A DNA stretch of 63,130 nucleotides from Clavulina sp. PMI_390 (GCA_015039315.1 WIDE01000144.1:1-63130), one strand, 5' to 3'. Positions 11,973-23,539 are shown, counted from the first letter of the stretch. Translations and numbers: made by a program. Notes: generated from the letters alone by a model not told the origin.

Positions 11973-14091
11973 TCAGTAGATGTTGTAATCAGGGAGCGGC
12001 CAAGATCGTATACCTAGTCACATGCACGAGCAGAAGCAGTAGTTGGCGTATCATTTTTTTTTCTTTGAAGCTAATTGTCGAGTGAGCATCTCCATAAGCA
12101 ACATAAGATTTCAACTCACCCAAAGCATAAGTCTTGCGACCCTTCGCCGGAGTGGATTTCTTTGACGACGCTCGGCCTGGAAGCAAGCATTTCAGTCAAT
12201 ACCAAGGGCAAGCGCAATCCATTTTGCTTCAAGTTACCTAAGTGGATGATAATTCAGGTCTGTGTCGACAACTTCTTAGGCAGAACACTCACCGATATCT
12301 TTTGCTGGTACAGGCTCTGGACTTGAGAATATATCTCGAAGTTCTAGCATACAATGTAACATATTAGCCTCGGAACAGATAAGCTATATGCCAGTACCTT
12401 GTTCCTGTTCAGCACGAGTCTTCTTCTTCTTCGCCTGTGACGCTTGAGTGCTTGTGCCAGACGGACGACCTCGTTTTGAGCCTGAAGCCACAGGCTCTTC
12501 TTGGCTGGCAAATTGACGGGGGGGCTGGGCCGAACGATTGAAGGCGAACGGTATCGTTGACTTTTGGGGTCGTGGCCGGCGTGTTCCATGACTCGATTGA
12601 GGAGTGGAGGTGTCTTTGGTACCTGGTTCTGGTGATAGAACCCGTCGAACACTTGCCCCTCGCGTTTTTTGACGTGTTAATGGCGAGGGAGATGGCAAGC
12701 GAGACAGTGAGAGGGATGGGGAGGGACTACCAGCTGAATGGTTGGAGGTTTAAGGTAGGATCGTTGTTGGTATGGGCAGAGTATGCTCAAAAATACGAGA
12801 CGGTATGACAACTCACTAGTATTCTTCCTACGAGTCTTCAAACCCTGTTGTGGAGGCTGACGGCCAGCATGTTCATCGATATCTTGCAGTTCTTCGTCTG
12901 AAATAGAATCTATCAGGCATGGATGGGGTTAAGACATAGCTAACAACATGGAGATAGCAATAACGCACCAGTATCGTCGGCATCAAAACCCTTAGAGCGC
13001 TTCTCTGTCCCCACTTCATCGCCTTCCTCCTGGTCTTCCTGCCATCGTTTGAGTTGCAATGTGTCTGAAACCAAGCATTACGATGTTACCGTCAGATGCG
13101 AGGCGATGAAGAAAAAGCCAAGAAATACATATTGAGGTAGCTCACCTTCATCTTCCTCATCGTCCTCATCGTCCTCGTCACCCTTGTTCCCCTCATGCCC
13201 CTCGTCGTCCACCTTGTCGTCCACCTCGTCGTCCTCTTCGTCCGCTTCGTCGTCATCATCCCCCCCGCCTCCTCTATCTTCCTCACTATCAAAATCGTCT
13301 TTTTCAAAGTCCTCATCATCCTGACCATGGTCCCCGAGTTCCTCGTCATCGTGGTCGTTGTTGTTGAAATATTCGGCGGTAATACCTGTATCAGAACTCG
13401 TGAGCAAAAAGTCAAATATGCGACAGGGGTCAGAGTACCTGATTCCTTCCGATGCTTCTTTCTACAAGCAATAGTTGTGGATTCTAGGAGCGAGACAATT
13501 GGCCACGCGTTGTGGTATTGTTGCTTGATTGCAGGGTGCTGGCGGAGCATCTAGATGTGGCTTATCAGTTGTGAGGTCGAATCATGGAAACAAAGAGCCC
13601 ACTTTGAGTATCAGGTAGTTCTTTGTATCAGCATCAAGCTCGTGGTAGGTGATGTCTTGAGGAAGCGACTCAAAGTCAACGCGAGCATTAACAAGGGCTT
13701 GCGCATCGCCCTTTAGAGGAAACATATCGCATTCAGTTACAAGGGTAAGTTGTTAGAAGTGATGCACGTACTCGAAGCTTATTGTGTACCACTTTGGGGA
13801 AAAAGTCGGTGAGTCTCCAGTCCTTGCCACGTTCGCCTCGAGGCTTTACAATGGTGACATTTGAGCGAGGGGCGGTATGGCGTCGGACAGACGGATTGGT
13901 ACGACCTTGGGAGGAGCGAGAGGGTTGCCGCTTCACAAATTCTTGAGAGCAGGCGCGATAGGTTAATACAAAAATCACGACGCGTAATATGGGTAATACA
14001 TACGCTGAACGGTTGAGGAGAGAACACCGAATCCTTCCAAGAGCTTTTCCACGGAGCTTTCAAGGTTTTCGAGACGCTTCGACGTCGCCAT
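11973..14091 (-). CDS. CACTA-borne accessory protein, 459 aa, unknown
   Basis: Eleven exons give an in-phase 1380-nt CDS: 14004-14091, 13772-13941, 13603-13710, 13439-13550, 13146-13385, 12969-13064, 12817-12897, 12398-12733, 12293-12343, 12120-12176 and 11973-12013. Order along the protein: a short amphipathic coil (LENLESSVEKLLEGFGVL); a basic patch (KFVKRQPSRSSQGR); a compact globular segment (DWRLTDFFPKVVHNKLRG to LPQDITYHELDADTKNYLIL and MLRQHPAIKQQYHNAWPIV); a ~60-residue Asp/Glu tract; then a Ser/Pro- and Lys/Arg-rich tail with AKKKKTRAEQEQG and SSKKSTPAKGRKTYALG, both NLS-like. I recognise no domain. Its head-to-head position with tnp2 inside the element argues for a TnpA-like DNA-binding or chaperone role, which is inference. 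Confidence 0.7.
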
Positions 14092-14186
14092 CGCGTCGCG
14101 ATGCGTTCGCGATCGTGGCAGAGAGTGAGAGACACGAGAACGTTACTGTGACTGTCACGTGTTCGCCCATCATCGATTGTCGAAAG
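14092..14186. promoter_or_regulatory. bidirectional promoter of CACTA gene pair
   Basis: Only 95 bp separate the ATG of the minus-strand accessory gene from the ATG of the plus-strand zinc-finger exon of the transposase. Both genes must be transcribed from overlapping control sequence here or from within each other's 5' exons. No TATA box is evident. Confidence 0.5.
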
Positions 14187-17100
14187 ATGAAGCAGCCATG
14201 CCCACACTGTGGAGTTCTTCTCTCTCAAAAACAAATAAATCGCCATCTCAGTGCCCATGTTACTGCGCAGCAGTTCTTTGACAATGGCCAAAGCCAGAGC
14301 TCGGGCAGTAGCAGCAAGCTACCCTCCACTGGCGACCAACACATGAGCTCACGATCGTCAGTAGAGTGATCTCAGCCAACTGTCATTGAACCAAACTATC
14401 AGTATGAATCATCCGGGATGTCTGTACCCCACTTAAAGGCCTCCTCATCCAAAGAGTCACTGCGCTGGTCCCCAGCCAGCTCTGTGGAATCTTTTCACTC
14501 CTTCTCTCATGCGCTGGTAGGAAACTCTATGAATCTTGAGTTCGACGAATATGAGGTGGATATCGACGAGCTTAACAAGCGTCTGATCAGCGAGTACGAG
14601 GAGGGGTTACGTGACCGTGAGCGGGAAGAATACAGTATGTTTTACAAGGAATAGCCCCTGCGGTCTAGCTAGAAGAGCTTGAATAGTCGGTACTGAGTGA
14701 ATAACCTATCATACCACAGGCTTATCGTTGTAGAGGAGCAACTACGTAGCTTTCTCTAACCACCGGAGATAGTTTTCTAAATATTAATACAGGTGCACAG
14801 ATCTGATATACCGATAAGAAAAAACCATGCATATTTTATATTGGAAATCACGATGGGCACATCATGAGAACGCTTGAAACGACATAAACATGCAAAGGGG
14901 CCGTTATTTTCAACAACGGAGGCGTTGACTACAAAGAGAGTTAGCAGGTGTAAATGCCCGCGGACCTGCACTGGCTCAGAAATCCCCGGCCGGCCGTAAT
15001 GAACGCCAATACCTATCCCGATTTCCATTCCTGTTCTCATCACACTAAACATAGGCATTTATTAGCTATGCAGCCCTTTTTTTCAGCTTTTGCCGTCGCC
15101 TTATTTCTGCCGTTCTTCCCCACATGCGCGCGGTGCCGGGATTTTACTCAGGGATTGTATTCATGCATACAGTTGCGCAGTAAGATAGATAAATATTAAT
15201 AAAATCATACTTCCCGATGTACCTCTACTTGCCCAAGGCTTCTACAAATGCTCTCATCGGGCGCCTCCATAATGCATGACCTTAGGTCCACACTGATCAG
15301 AATCATTTCAAAAAAAAATTTCTGCGCCATATCAGCACTGCAAATGGTGAATCGAGATCGGTATCGAAATCAGAACCGGAATTGATTCGTTGCATCGGGG
15401 ATACAATCCACAGGCTGGCAAGTGACATTATCGAGTTACAGTAATCTCAAGAGGATGCTGAGTAGGCCCTCAGCAAGACCAAGGCAAGTATTAATTATCG
15501 GGCTATTTCTGGGTCGACTACGATTCGCGTTTTGGGGTATGTTCATTCATTCCAGCTTGGTCTGGACGGCAGGGTTGGGTGGCGAAGGCATGTGTCGAGC
15601 GGTTCACAGAGGCTATAGTATTTAGGATTCGTGTTAAGCTGGCTATTTATAGTGACACAGAATACGGGCTCTTGGAGGTGACTACATCGCGAGCAATGCG
15701 ACAAATCGACAAATCGAGGCAGAGGCGGAGCGGCCAGCAGTTGGCTCCGGCTCTGGTGACCGACACTCACTCCACAGGTTGCCCCACTTGTCAGAATAAA
15801 CGATTTGATTTTTGGAGTGTTAGCAGTGGGGTTTTGGCGCGAACTGAGGGCGTTCGGGGCTTCAACGGCCGCATTAGGAAAGTTCGAGGTCGACATAAGG
15901 ATAATAATACCTGACAATTACAGTTTCCAGCTTGTCACTGACGAGATCTATCCTGCCTCTCTATAACAAATCAATAGTTAACTCCGATCTTGGCGGTGCT
16001 GATGTTCGACACATTAAAATGTTCAATGCCAAACTACTCGCAAACTTATCGCGACGAGTTTATAATCTTGTCCGAGAGTACTTCCAGGAAGAGCTGGAGC
16101 TTGAGTCGTTATACAAGCTCCACAAGCGCATGGCTGAGCTTGCAGGTATTCATGAGGAGGTGTACGACTGTTGCGTGAATACTTGTGTGGCATATACTCG
16201 TGAGCTGCAGAATGCAACTCACTGCCCCAACAAGTCCTGTAAGGAGCCGCGATACGACTCTCAAGGGCGTTCCCGATGCACCTTTTCTCACTTGCCCATC
16301 GAGCCTCGCTTTGTCGTGATGTATAAGAACCCAGATGAAGCCGCTCGCCTTTCAACGCGTGCCAACTGGGTTCACACCCCTGGCGAGTACAGCGATGTGT
16401 GGGATGGCCAAAACTATATCCACAGGCTTTCCGAACGTGTTGTTATAGATGGAATAGACGCTGGCCACCTCTTCTTTAGCGACAATCGTGACATCGCTGT
16501 TGGCATCATGACGGACGGGTTCTCAGTTTTTAAACGTCAGCGGGGAGGCTCTGCAACGTGTTGGCCTATTATTCTTGTCGTATTCAATATTGATTCATCC
16601 GAGAGATATCGCCTCTCGAACATCATCCCTGTTGCAATCATCCCAGGACCAAATCAGCCAAAAGACTTCAACTCATTCCTCCGCCCCCTGATTGAAGAAT
16701 TGAAACGGCTGGCTCGAGGAGTCCCTGCATTCTATGGGACTGTACCCTTCACTCTTCATGTTTATGCATTATCCATTCACGGCGATATGGCAGCCATGAA
16801 GCACTGCATGTGTATGAAAGGCTACAATGGCATTCGTCCGTGCCGCTATTGTAAGATCAGAGCTATCCAAAGCCCCCTCAATCGACACTATTATCCGGCG
16901 CTACATGAGCCAGCGAGCGCTGCAGAGTCAGGAAAAAGCTGGGACCCCTTGAGTCTCCCTCTTCGAAGTGAGGAAGAGATTGAAGATGTACTTCAAGCTC
17001 TTGAAGATGATTCATATGGTATAGGAGCGCGTAACGAGCTCAAAGTCAGAACCGGACTGAATGGTCGCTCAGCTCTCACTGAGATACCTGGTATCTCCCT

Positions 17101-18682
17101 CACTTGCTCCTTTCCACTTGAGTGGTTCCATCTTTTTCTCAAGAACGTTGCCGAATTATTCCTCTCGCTTTGGAAGGGAAAATTCAGTGGACTCCCGGAA
17201 ATTGGCGAAGGTGAATTCAGAATCCCTGATGCCGTCTGGGAAACCATCGGCGCCGATACTGTGGCTGCAGCGGCCACCATTCCGTCATCGTTTGGTCGTG
17301 CCACCCCAAACATTGCTACTGAGCAGCACAACTTCGCCGCGGAGGATATGGGATTCTGGTTTGTTTATCTTGGGCCGTACCTCCTTAAGGGTCGCTTTCC
17401 CCAGGATAAGTACTATGATCACTATATGCTATTTGTCAAAATACTGCGCCTTACTCTGCAGACAACCATTACCCAAGCTGAGGTGAACGAGCTTCGTACT
17501 ATGGTTGCGGAGTGTGTTAAGCAATATGAGAGGTGAGTTTGTTGTGTATGGCGTTCTACTTCATCCTGAATCCTCCTCTTGTTTGGATTGGGGCATACGT
17601 CAAGGTATTACTATCAGTACAAAGCAAATCGACTATCTTTGTGCCCATCAACAATACATGCGATCCTTCACATCCCCAATAACATTGAGATGAATGGGCC
17701 TTGCTGCTACAATTGGAGTTGGGTGATGGAGCGAAACTGCGGAGCGATTGCACCAGCAATCAAGTCTCGATACCATCCTTATACCTCTCTGCGACTGCGA
17801 ATCTTGCATCTAGCCCAGCTCAACACTGTACTCACTCGTTTTGGGTTGTGGAAAACTGTTCAGGATCCTCTGAGACGAAGCATGAGCTCTCTCAGTTCCA
17901 GGGAGATAGTGTACACGGAATGTAAGCAGTTTATATGCTACTCCAGCGTCTGCTCCCTCACTTCTGGCCTTTTTAAGACCCCCAGTCGATTCTCCAGCGG
18001 CCAGCTACTTCAATAAGGCTGTCGGATGAGCTCCGCCGACAGATCTCTCGGTATCTAGCACCAATTATGGGATCCTCCGCAGGAGATATTGAGAAGAGAT
18101 TACCCGCCAATGTGCTGAAATGGGGTAAAGTACGAATTGCTGATGGAGGCGATCTCATTCGCTGTGCATGGATCCCGTGGGAGCGTGGAGAAAGCCGGAA
18201 TTCAAGGCTGCGAAAGGCTTCATTTGTGAGGGCAAGTGCCGTTTCTTCATGTTAATGCAGAGCCAGTCAAACCTTCCTTTTCATCACTTTAGTACGCTAC
18301 TCTCGGCAACCGGATAACGGACAGCATGGGGGAAGATGAGTGGGAAGAAGTCCCTCAGTATGGACAGCTGGAGTATATTTTGGAGTGCCGGATCCCTTCT
18401 GCACCTCCCCCTGGGCCCCTTTTCCTTTTGGCTGGCATTCGAACATGCAGGACAGATGGGAACGACGCTCGTTCTGGCCTCGTGACGTTCAAGGATTCCG
18501 ATTTAGCGCAAAATATCCGTCTATTCGACTTGCGTTCGGTGAGTGTGGTGGTGGGTTGATTGAAGGTCAATACCCTTTCCACGCATTGGGGGGTCATCGA
18601 TCGGAGTAGCGGATTGGCCAGGATGGAGTTCACTGACGATCAGATTGGACAGAATGACGATGGGAGTGAATCAGATGATTAG
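14187..18682 (+). CDS. tnp2-family transposase (CACTA), damaged copy
   Basis: The N-terminal exon encodes a C2H2-like finger (CPHCG...HLSAH) and an acidic region. An in-frame TGA at 14367-14369 interrupts it. The catalytic exon (about 15932-17532) carries the tnp2 signatures YDCCVNTCVAYT and CPNKSCKEPRYD (zinc-binding), GIMTDGFSVFKR (first Asp), VIPGPNQPKDFNSFL, HGDMAAMKHCMCMKGYNG plus PCRYCKI (second Asp, Cys pair) and AEDMGFWFVYLGPYLLKGR. Later exons 17605-17921, 17978-18231 and 18293 onward supply MERNCGAI, GKVRIADGGD and a C-terminus ending at TAG 18680-18682. The intron 18232-18292 has a GC donor (GCAAGT). Residues linking 14654 to 15932 are not resolved, and a 27-nt gap near 18540 is too short for a normal intron. 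Probably not fully functional. Confidence 0.7.
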
Positions 18683-18754
18683 TTACATTGTTCTCAGCCT
18701 ATTTTGACTGTTTCTACACAAATATTTCTTTGTTTTTGGATAATCTAATGGGCA

Positions 18755-18843
18755 AGAAAAACTTTGCAGGGTGCCCTGGAAATATGACCTGAAAATTTTA
18801 TTCGGGGAGCACATTTTCCAGGGCGCCCGCTAAAATTTTCATA
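18755..18843. repeat. right subterminal repeats of CACTA element
   Basis: It contains CAGGGTGCCCTGGAAATAT, GGGGAGCACATTTTCCAGGG and CGCCCGCTAAAATTTTCAT, mirroring words at 11385-11520 in reverse orientation. It lies 73 bp after the transposase stop and is read as the right terminus. Confidence 0.6.
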
Positions 18844-20575
18844 TGGTCGGCTTCCCGCTGCATGCAGTTCGGTGGCCGTGTGGGTGACGTCGGCTGACGG
18901 GCGTCGTTATTTCGCAGAATAAGGGTTGCGCCGATCGAGCGAGGGAGAGGGTGCAAGGGGACACGTGGAGGTGGCATGTATTCGTGGAGCTATCATCGCG
19001 AGCTGGGACGGAGTAGGCAGTGGTCGCTCGTAGGTGCACAAATATGGATGACGAGGATGGACGACGTTGAACTCGTAAGAGGGGAGAGATGAACGGGAAA
19101 GATAAATGAAGAGCAACACATGCGCGGTAGGGGGCTCGAGAGTGCAAGGTACCGGGACGGAGAGAGGCCTGCGACGACGTATCCACTGCTAGAGGGTTCC
19201 TCCCGCTTCAGGTTCCTGGGTGCTACAACGTCCTCGGGTGCAGGGATGGACGAGAACGGGAAGCATTGAGAGACATCTATACGATCAGCATCAGACATGA
19301 GATTCAGCATGAACGTAGCGTATCGATCCGCAGGATGGATCGGAGGTTATGGATCTATTGAGGACGTACGTCGCAAAGCATAAGAACTGTCATGATCCGC
19401 ATCAACCAATCGGCGTCTGACGAGAAGATGCCTTATCCGCCATACGATGATCAGTGAACAAGAACAGGTCGATCAATGGCCCGATTTGGCTGAGTGGTGA
19501 ATGGATCGATTGTGCGACCATAATACTGTGGAGAATGAGGTGGGGTGCATGAGAGGTTCGACCTTGCCAGGAAGAAGTGCAGTCGCCTGTGGCTGCGAGA
19601 TAGGGACGAATACACCGTTTGCAGGCAGGGATGGAAGTGTTGTAAGGTGAAATGGTAAGAATAATATCTTGATCGCAGGAGAGAGAGCCATGAACGAACG
19701 CACGTAGGCCTCGCGTCCAGCCGAAACGCTGCGGCAAAGACTGGCTCCTAGCACAATAACGGATACTCAGATTTGGGGTTCGGGTATAGCGAGTGTGATT
19801 GGGCGTAGAGAATGTTTTCACCTACGCCGATGCGCGAACACGAGACCGTCGAGTGGTGGCAGAAGGGAGATGTTGAAGGCGTAGAGGATGATGCGGGAAG
19901 GAGCATTGACTCATGTGGAGTTGAGAGCTATGCAAACAAGACACAGATGGACCTTTAGGTGAGTCAAAGAAAACAAGACAGACAGAAAGGGCTGGTGGGA
20001 TTCAGAACTACATACGAACCATTGGGGCCTGATCTTGGGGAGCCTCAACCATGACAATTTTTTCGGCACTCTATCTATCGCGACGTAGCAACATGGCGGA
20101 TGGCTTGGGAAGCAGTCGCGAGATGATGATGTGGGATGGTCGATAAAGAGGTGGGATGGAGTGAGGTTGGTCGAAGAGATCGGTGTGTTTCGGTGCTGCC
20201 CCTCCGACTTGTCCCACGGTCGCGTTCACGAACACAAAGCACTACCAGCGCTGGCTCTGGTGGGTTCGAATCTTCAGTAAGGGGAATGCAATGCCTGTCT
20301 CCATTATGTGTGTGGTCAATGTGGACGTCTCGGTGCACTCTTACTCGTTAACTGTTTGTGAGCGAGGCTGGCTAGATGGTTTTCGCCAACGTTTCTTGTG
20401 CTTGGGTCGATGAACAGTAATCTTCCACATATCCTCTCCCCCTCTTCTAAGATCCATCCTCCCACTGTCTCTTAGCTCACACCCCCGACACAAATCACAC
20501 GGACTATCATCAGATCCTCCCTGCTCCCTCACCGGCGGACTGGGATGACGCAGACGCGTATTTCTCCTCTCATCT
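18844..20575. other. no intact gene; possible minus-strand debris
   Basis: Minus-strand pieces such as a short ATG frame near 20053 (MVEAPQDQAPMV) and Ser/Pro-rich segments near 19260-18990 look weakly coding. However, I could not join them into a frame-consistent gene. CpG content is normal, so this looks like ordinary host sequence, probably a degraded gene beside the transposon. Confidence 0.3.
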
Positions 20576-20576
20576 C

Positions 20577-21207
20577 GACATTCAAATATCTTTTCTAGAG
20601 CATCATGTCCATCACATCAGCGCCGAACTCGCCCACTAAGTGCATTCTTCCTGTCTCTCTCCCATCTCGTGCCCAAAACTGTATCGCTGGTCTAGACGCG
20701 GGCGATCCGTTCGTGGTGTCATTTACCCCGCCGCCTCTGCCCTTTGAACGTGGACCGACACGTGCCCCTACATGCATCGTCGCTGGTCCCACCTCTGCAT
20801 ATCCTGGACTGGGGACTTTATCCTCTCCCTTAAGGCGCGTGCACGGCCCCCGCCATTATGAATATATGAGCAATAGTCATCATGATCTCAGCTTCACGTG
20901 CAGCCACCTTCGACGCCGTCAGATGTCAGCGAGGACGACCCTCGATTTGACGCGCGCACGACGAGTGTCCACGTTTATCTTTGTCGTTGTAGCCATAGCA
21001 CCCACTGTGCCTAGGTCGCTCGTCCATGTCCCTTCAACAAGGCGCAGCAACGCGACATCGATGGGCTCCCCTCCGCCCTTCGCAACAAACAACGCTAGCA
21101 CAACCAACATTGACATGCGCCCTCTGCTCGCCGAGGCATATAATTTCAACAGCCTGCTCTCGTCGCGGCCTGGAGGATCAGGTCCTCTCCACTATGGCCA
21201 AGCCTAA
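20577..21207 (+). pseudogene. fragmentary hypothetical protein
   Basis: The frame at 20605-20900 reads as plausible protein (CIAGLDAGDPFVVSFTPPPL, GPTSAYPGLGTLSSPLRRV, HYEYMSNSHHDLS). The coding signal then appears to switch frame near 20900 (QPPSTPSDVSEDDPRFDA). Upstream, another frame (DWDDADAYFSSHLDIQISFL) ends at TAA just before 20640. I do not recognise the family. It is probably a frameshifted relic beside the MULE insertion; unmodelled introns are the alternative. Confidence 0.35.
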
Positions 21208-21289
21208 AGCATCTGGCTTCAACTAATGCCTGTATACACTCACATAGAAAACACAACAGATCGGAATGTCAAAACACCCCTAAATATGT

Positions 21290-21850
21290 AGCATCAAGGC
21301 TCAAAAATTCTGAGACCTCAAATTCAACTGACTGAATGGTTTGCTATTGAAACCCAGGGCCTCAACATTGAGGTTCAACTTACGAATCTGAGGCTCAGTT
21401 TTGAACATCAAAGCAGTCATATTTGCTATTACTAAATCAAGTGAGGCTCAGCAACACGCATGTAAGGGCCACTGATTGTCCTCCAGCTCCAGAGCTTTGG
21501 TTCTCTGAGCAGGTACTTGAGCCTCAGATGATGTATTTGAGGCTCAAGTGCAAATATCTGAGGCTCAGATTTGTTTTTTGGTCTCAGATCCTCAATGTGA
21601 AAGCTAGTCAGTGTGTGCAATTTGGGGCTCAAGGTGTAGGCACTGAGCCTCAGATCCAGCTATTGAGTCTCAAAAGGCATAGCTAGTGGCTCATATGTGG
21701 ATGTTGAGGCTCAGAGCCAATCTTCTGAATCTCAGATCCATTATTTGAGCCTCAGAGTTTGTGAGGTGAAGCTCAGATATGGGACATTGAGAATCAAAAT
21801 CTGTGACTTGAGGCTCAGATGTGGTAGTTGAGCTTTCAAAGTGCATGCTT
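21290..21850. repeat. GAGGCTCAGA-type subterminal repeats
   Basis: The words GAGGCTCAGA, GAGCCTCAGAT and close variants recur in both orientations about every 20-40 bp. The block immediately precedes the 20-bp array of the MULE element and switches from CpG-normal to CpG-poor sequence. Weakly similar words (GAGATTCAGCC, GAAACTCAGAATG) occur near the other end, at 29090-29125. I read these as transposase-binding repeats near the left end of the element. Confidence 0.6.
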
Positions 21851-21885
21851 TGGAAAAAGTATTTGTTCTCCAGAGAATTAGTGTA

Positions 21886-22060
21886 GATTCCCAGAGGGGG
21901 GTATTGATTCCCAGAGAGGGGTATTGATTCCCAGAGAGGGGTGTTGATTCCCAGAGAGGGGTATTGATTCCCAGAGGGGGGTATTGATTCCCAGAGGGAG
22001 GTGTATTTTCCCAGAGCATGGAGAGTTGGTATTCCCAGAGCAGATGGAGTTAGTATTCCC
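21886..22060. repeat. 20-bp tandem array (GATTCCCAGAGAGGGGTATT)
   Basis: Six near-perfect 20-bp copies (21886-22005) are followed by three degenerate TTCCCAGAGCATGG-type copies. It is flanked on the left by TTGTTCTCCAGAGAA, which matches, inverted, the flank of the array at 112-311. The core TTCCCAGAG differs from the TTCCCGGAG core in the inverted repeats at 29150/33156 only by a CpG-to-CpA transition. Confidence 0.85.
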
Positions 22061-22368
22061 AGAGCATGGTTGAGAGTTGAATGCCTGGCCTTAAATCCTA
22101 CTGATAGGCAGGGAGCTAGGCACCCTTGTAGTCTATGGTATGGTAAAGATGGTGAGGGCATGCATCAGAACTAAAATGGAATATTTCATGGGCCATTAGC
22201 TCTGATATGACTACCTTGTGTCAACAAAAGCCAAAATAAACCTGAGGTAATGGTGCTATGTCACACACAAACAAGGGAGGATTGGCATGGGCATTCACAC
22301 AGCATGGTAGGATCAAGGTCAATTCACTGCTACAAGTTAGGTCACTATAAATACTACTTGCTAATTCT

Positions 22369-23437
22369 TCAATCCTCATTGTCTCTCTCCAACAAATCCT
22401 GCTGTATGCATGAGATGTCCTCCTCAGCATCAGCCACCCTCTGGTCACAGGCACCAATCTCCTCCACACAGTGGTCAATGTCCTGCTGACAGCTATCTAC
22501 CCTGCTATCTAAGTCATCTATCTTATCTTGACTTGTGCTGACTGCCTCTTCTAGCTTGTCAAGCTGAGAGGTGAGGTGGTTGAGAAAGTTTCCTGCTGTA
22601 ACTATCCTAGTCAGCTTTGCCTTCTTTCTGGAGATTTCAGCATCCAAGTCTGAGCACTCCTTCCTCTTCCTCATATACTCTCTCTGCACAGTATTTGCCT
22701 CCTCTCTCTTCTCAACTACAATTTTAGTGAGAGATCCAAGGCACTCCTTTGAACTCTCACTCATTTCTTTCAACAAATCACCCTCCATCTCCCTGATCTT
22801 AGCAAGGGTTTCTGCAACTGAGCACATGATCAGGCAAAAATCATGGGTTAATCAAACTGACATATACTCACATCCTTGGACACAGTTCTCCTGCCAGCTC
22901 CCAAGTAACTCTGCAACTTGATCAACATGCTTTTGATCTACAATGAAGTCAGCTGGTGATACATCAAACTAAGCCAATAATACTTACGAGCAAGTATAGC
23001 ACCACTTTGAAAGTTGCTGCAGCATTCATAATCTGGAGTATAATTCATTAGTAAATTAAGTCACAATGAAGCAAAGTATAGCACATACGCCATCTGGGAA
23101 GAGCAGTCTGGCATCTGAAGAACTTCTTCACTGCCAGAGATTCCTCTGAGTGGACAGTCACCTCATCATCAGAGTTAAGGTCCACCAATGAAGGTAGAGA
23201 CTGTGGAGTAGATGGAGGCAATGGAGTAGATGGAGTAGATGGAGTAGATGGAGTAGATGGAGTAGATGGAGTAGATGGAGTAGATGGAGTAGATGGAGTA
23301 GATGGAGTAGATGAAGTAGGTGGAGTAGGTGGGGTAGATGGAGGAGATATAGTAGAGTGAGTAGTGGGAGGTGTACAAGGAGGAAGGGGAGTCTCTTGAG
23401 AGACAGTAGTGGATGAGAGTTGTGGTGAGGCAGACAT
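22369..23437 (-). CDS. MULE-borne coiled-coil accessory protein, 302 aa
   Basis: Four exons (23089-23437, 22988-23032, 22872-22937, 22369-22817) join in phase into 909 nt. The N-terminal ~90 residues are a Ser-Thr-Pro tract built on a 9-bp microsatellite, followed by an acidic patch (LVDLNSDDEVTVHSEES). A short Cys/Trp-containing segment (FFRCQTALPRWHYECCSNF) and HVDQVAELLGSWQENCVQG come next. Residues ~155-302 form a long coiled coil rich in Glu, Lys and Asp with heptad Leu/Ile (for example LTSQLDKLEEAVSTSQDKID). It is transcribed away from the transposase. I do not recognise the family. It could be a transposase partner or DNA-bridging protein; this is inference from position and from the analogous layout of the CACTA element. 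Confidence 0.7.
23223..23325. repeat. 9-bp microsatellite GGAGTAGAT
   Basis: About ten tandem copies of GGAGTAGAT encode the Ser-Thr-Pro tract of the minus-strand accessory gene. The unit is a multiple of three, so length changes stay in frame. Confidence 0.9.
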
Positions 23438-23539
23438 GGTATAGTGTGAAGTGTTGATAACTTGTGGGGTAGTATGGGGGAGCTGGACTGTGTATTTTTC
23501 CAGGCTGAGAGAAGATATATATACCTGGCTACCTTGCCT

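Larger units (their letters stand above)
11385..18843. mobile_element. CACTA-type (tnp2) DNA transposon, ~7.5 kb
   Basis: A tnp2 transposase gene (plus) and a divergent second gene (minus) are bracketed by matching terminal regions. The left end begins ATGAAAAATTTCCAGGGCATCC. The right end, read inward on the minus strand, begins ATGAAAATTTTAGCGGGCGCCC. Both ends contain further GGGCGCC/CAGGGTGCCCTGGAAA words. The element keeps its CpG dinucleotides, unlike the two flanking CpG-poor blocks. The precise termini and the 2-3 bp target duplication could not be fixed. The in-frame TGA near the transposase N-terminus suggests this copy is no longer autonomous. Confidence 0.7.

Noticed and set aside
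13195..13554. Long hydrophobic plus-strand frame (Val/Leu-rich)
   Set aside because: It is the antisense shadow of the Asp/Glu tract of the CACTA accessory gene, whose exons are in phase.
18540..18570. 27-nt intron near the 3' end of tnp2
   Set aside because: Too short for a fungal spliceosomal intron. I left the local frame unresolved rather than claim it.
19402..19821. 139-aa minus-strand frame as a gene
   Set aside because: Composition and reading-frame behaviour look random. No domain, start context or joinable exons.
20255..20285. tRNA-like B box (GGGTTCGAATC)
   Set aside because: No A box, cloverleaf or acceptor stem can be formed around it.
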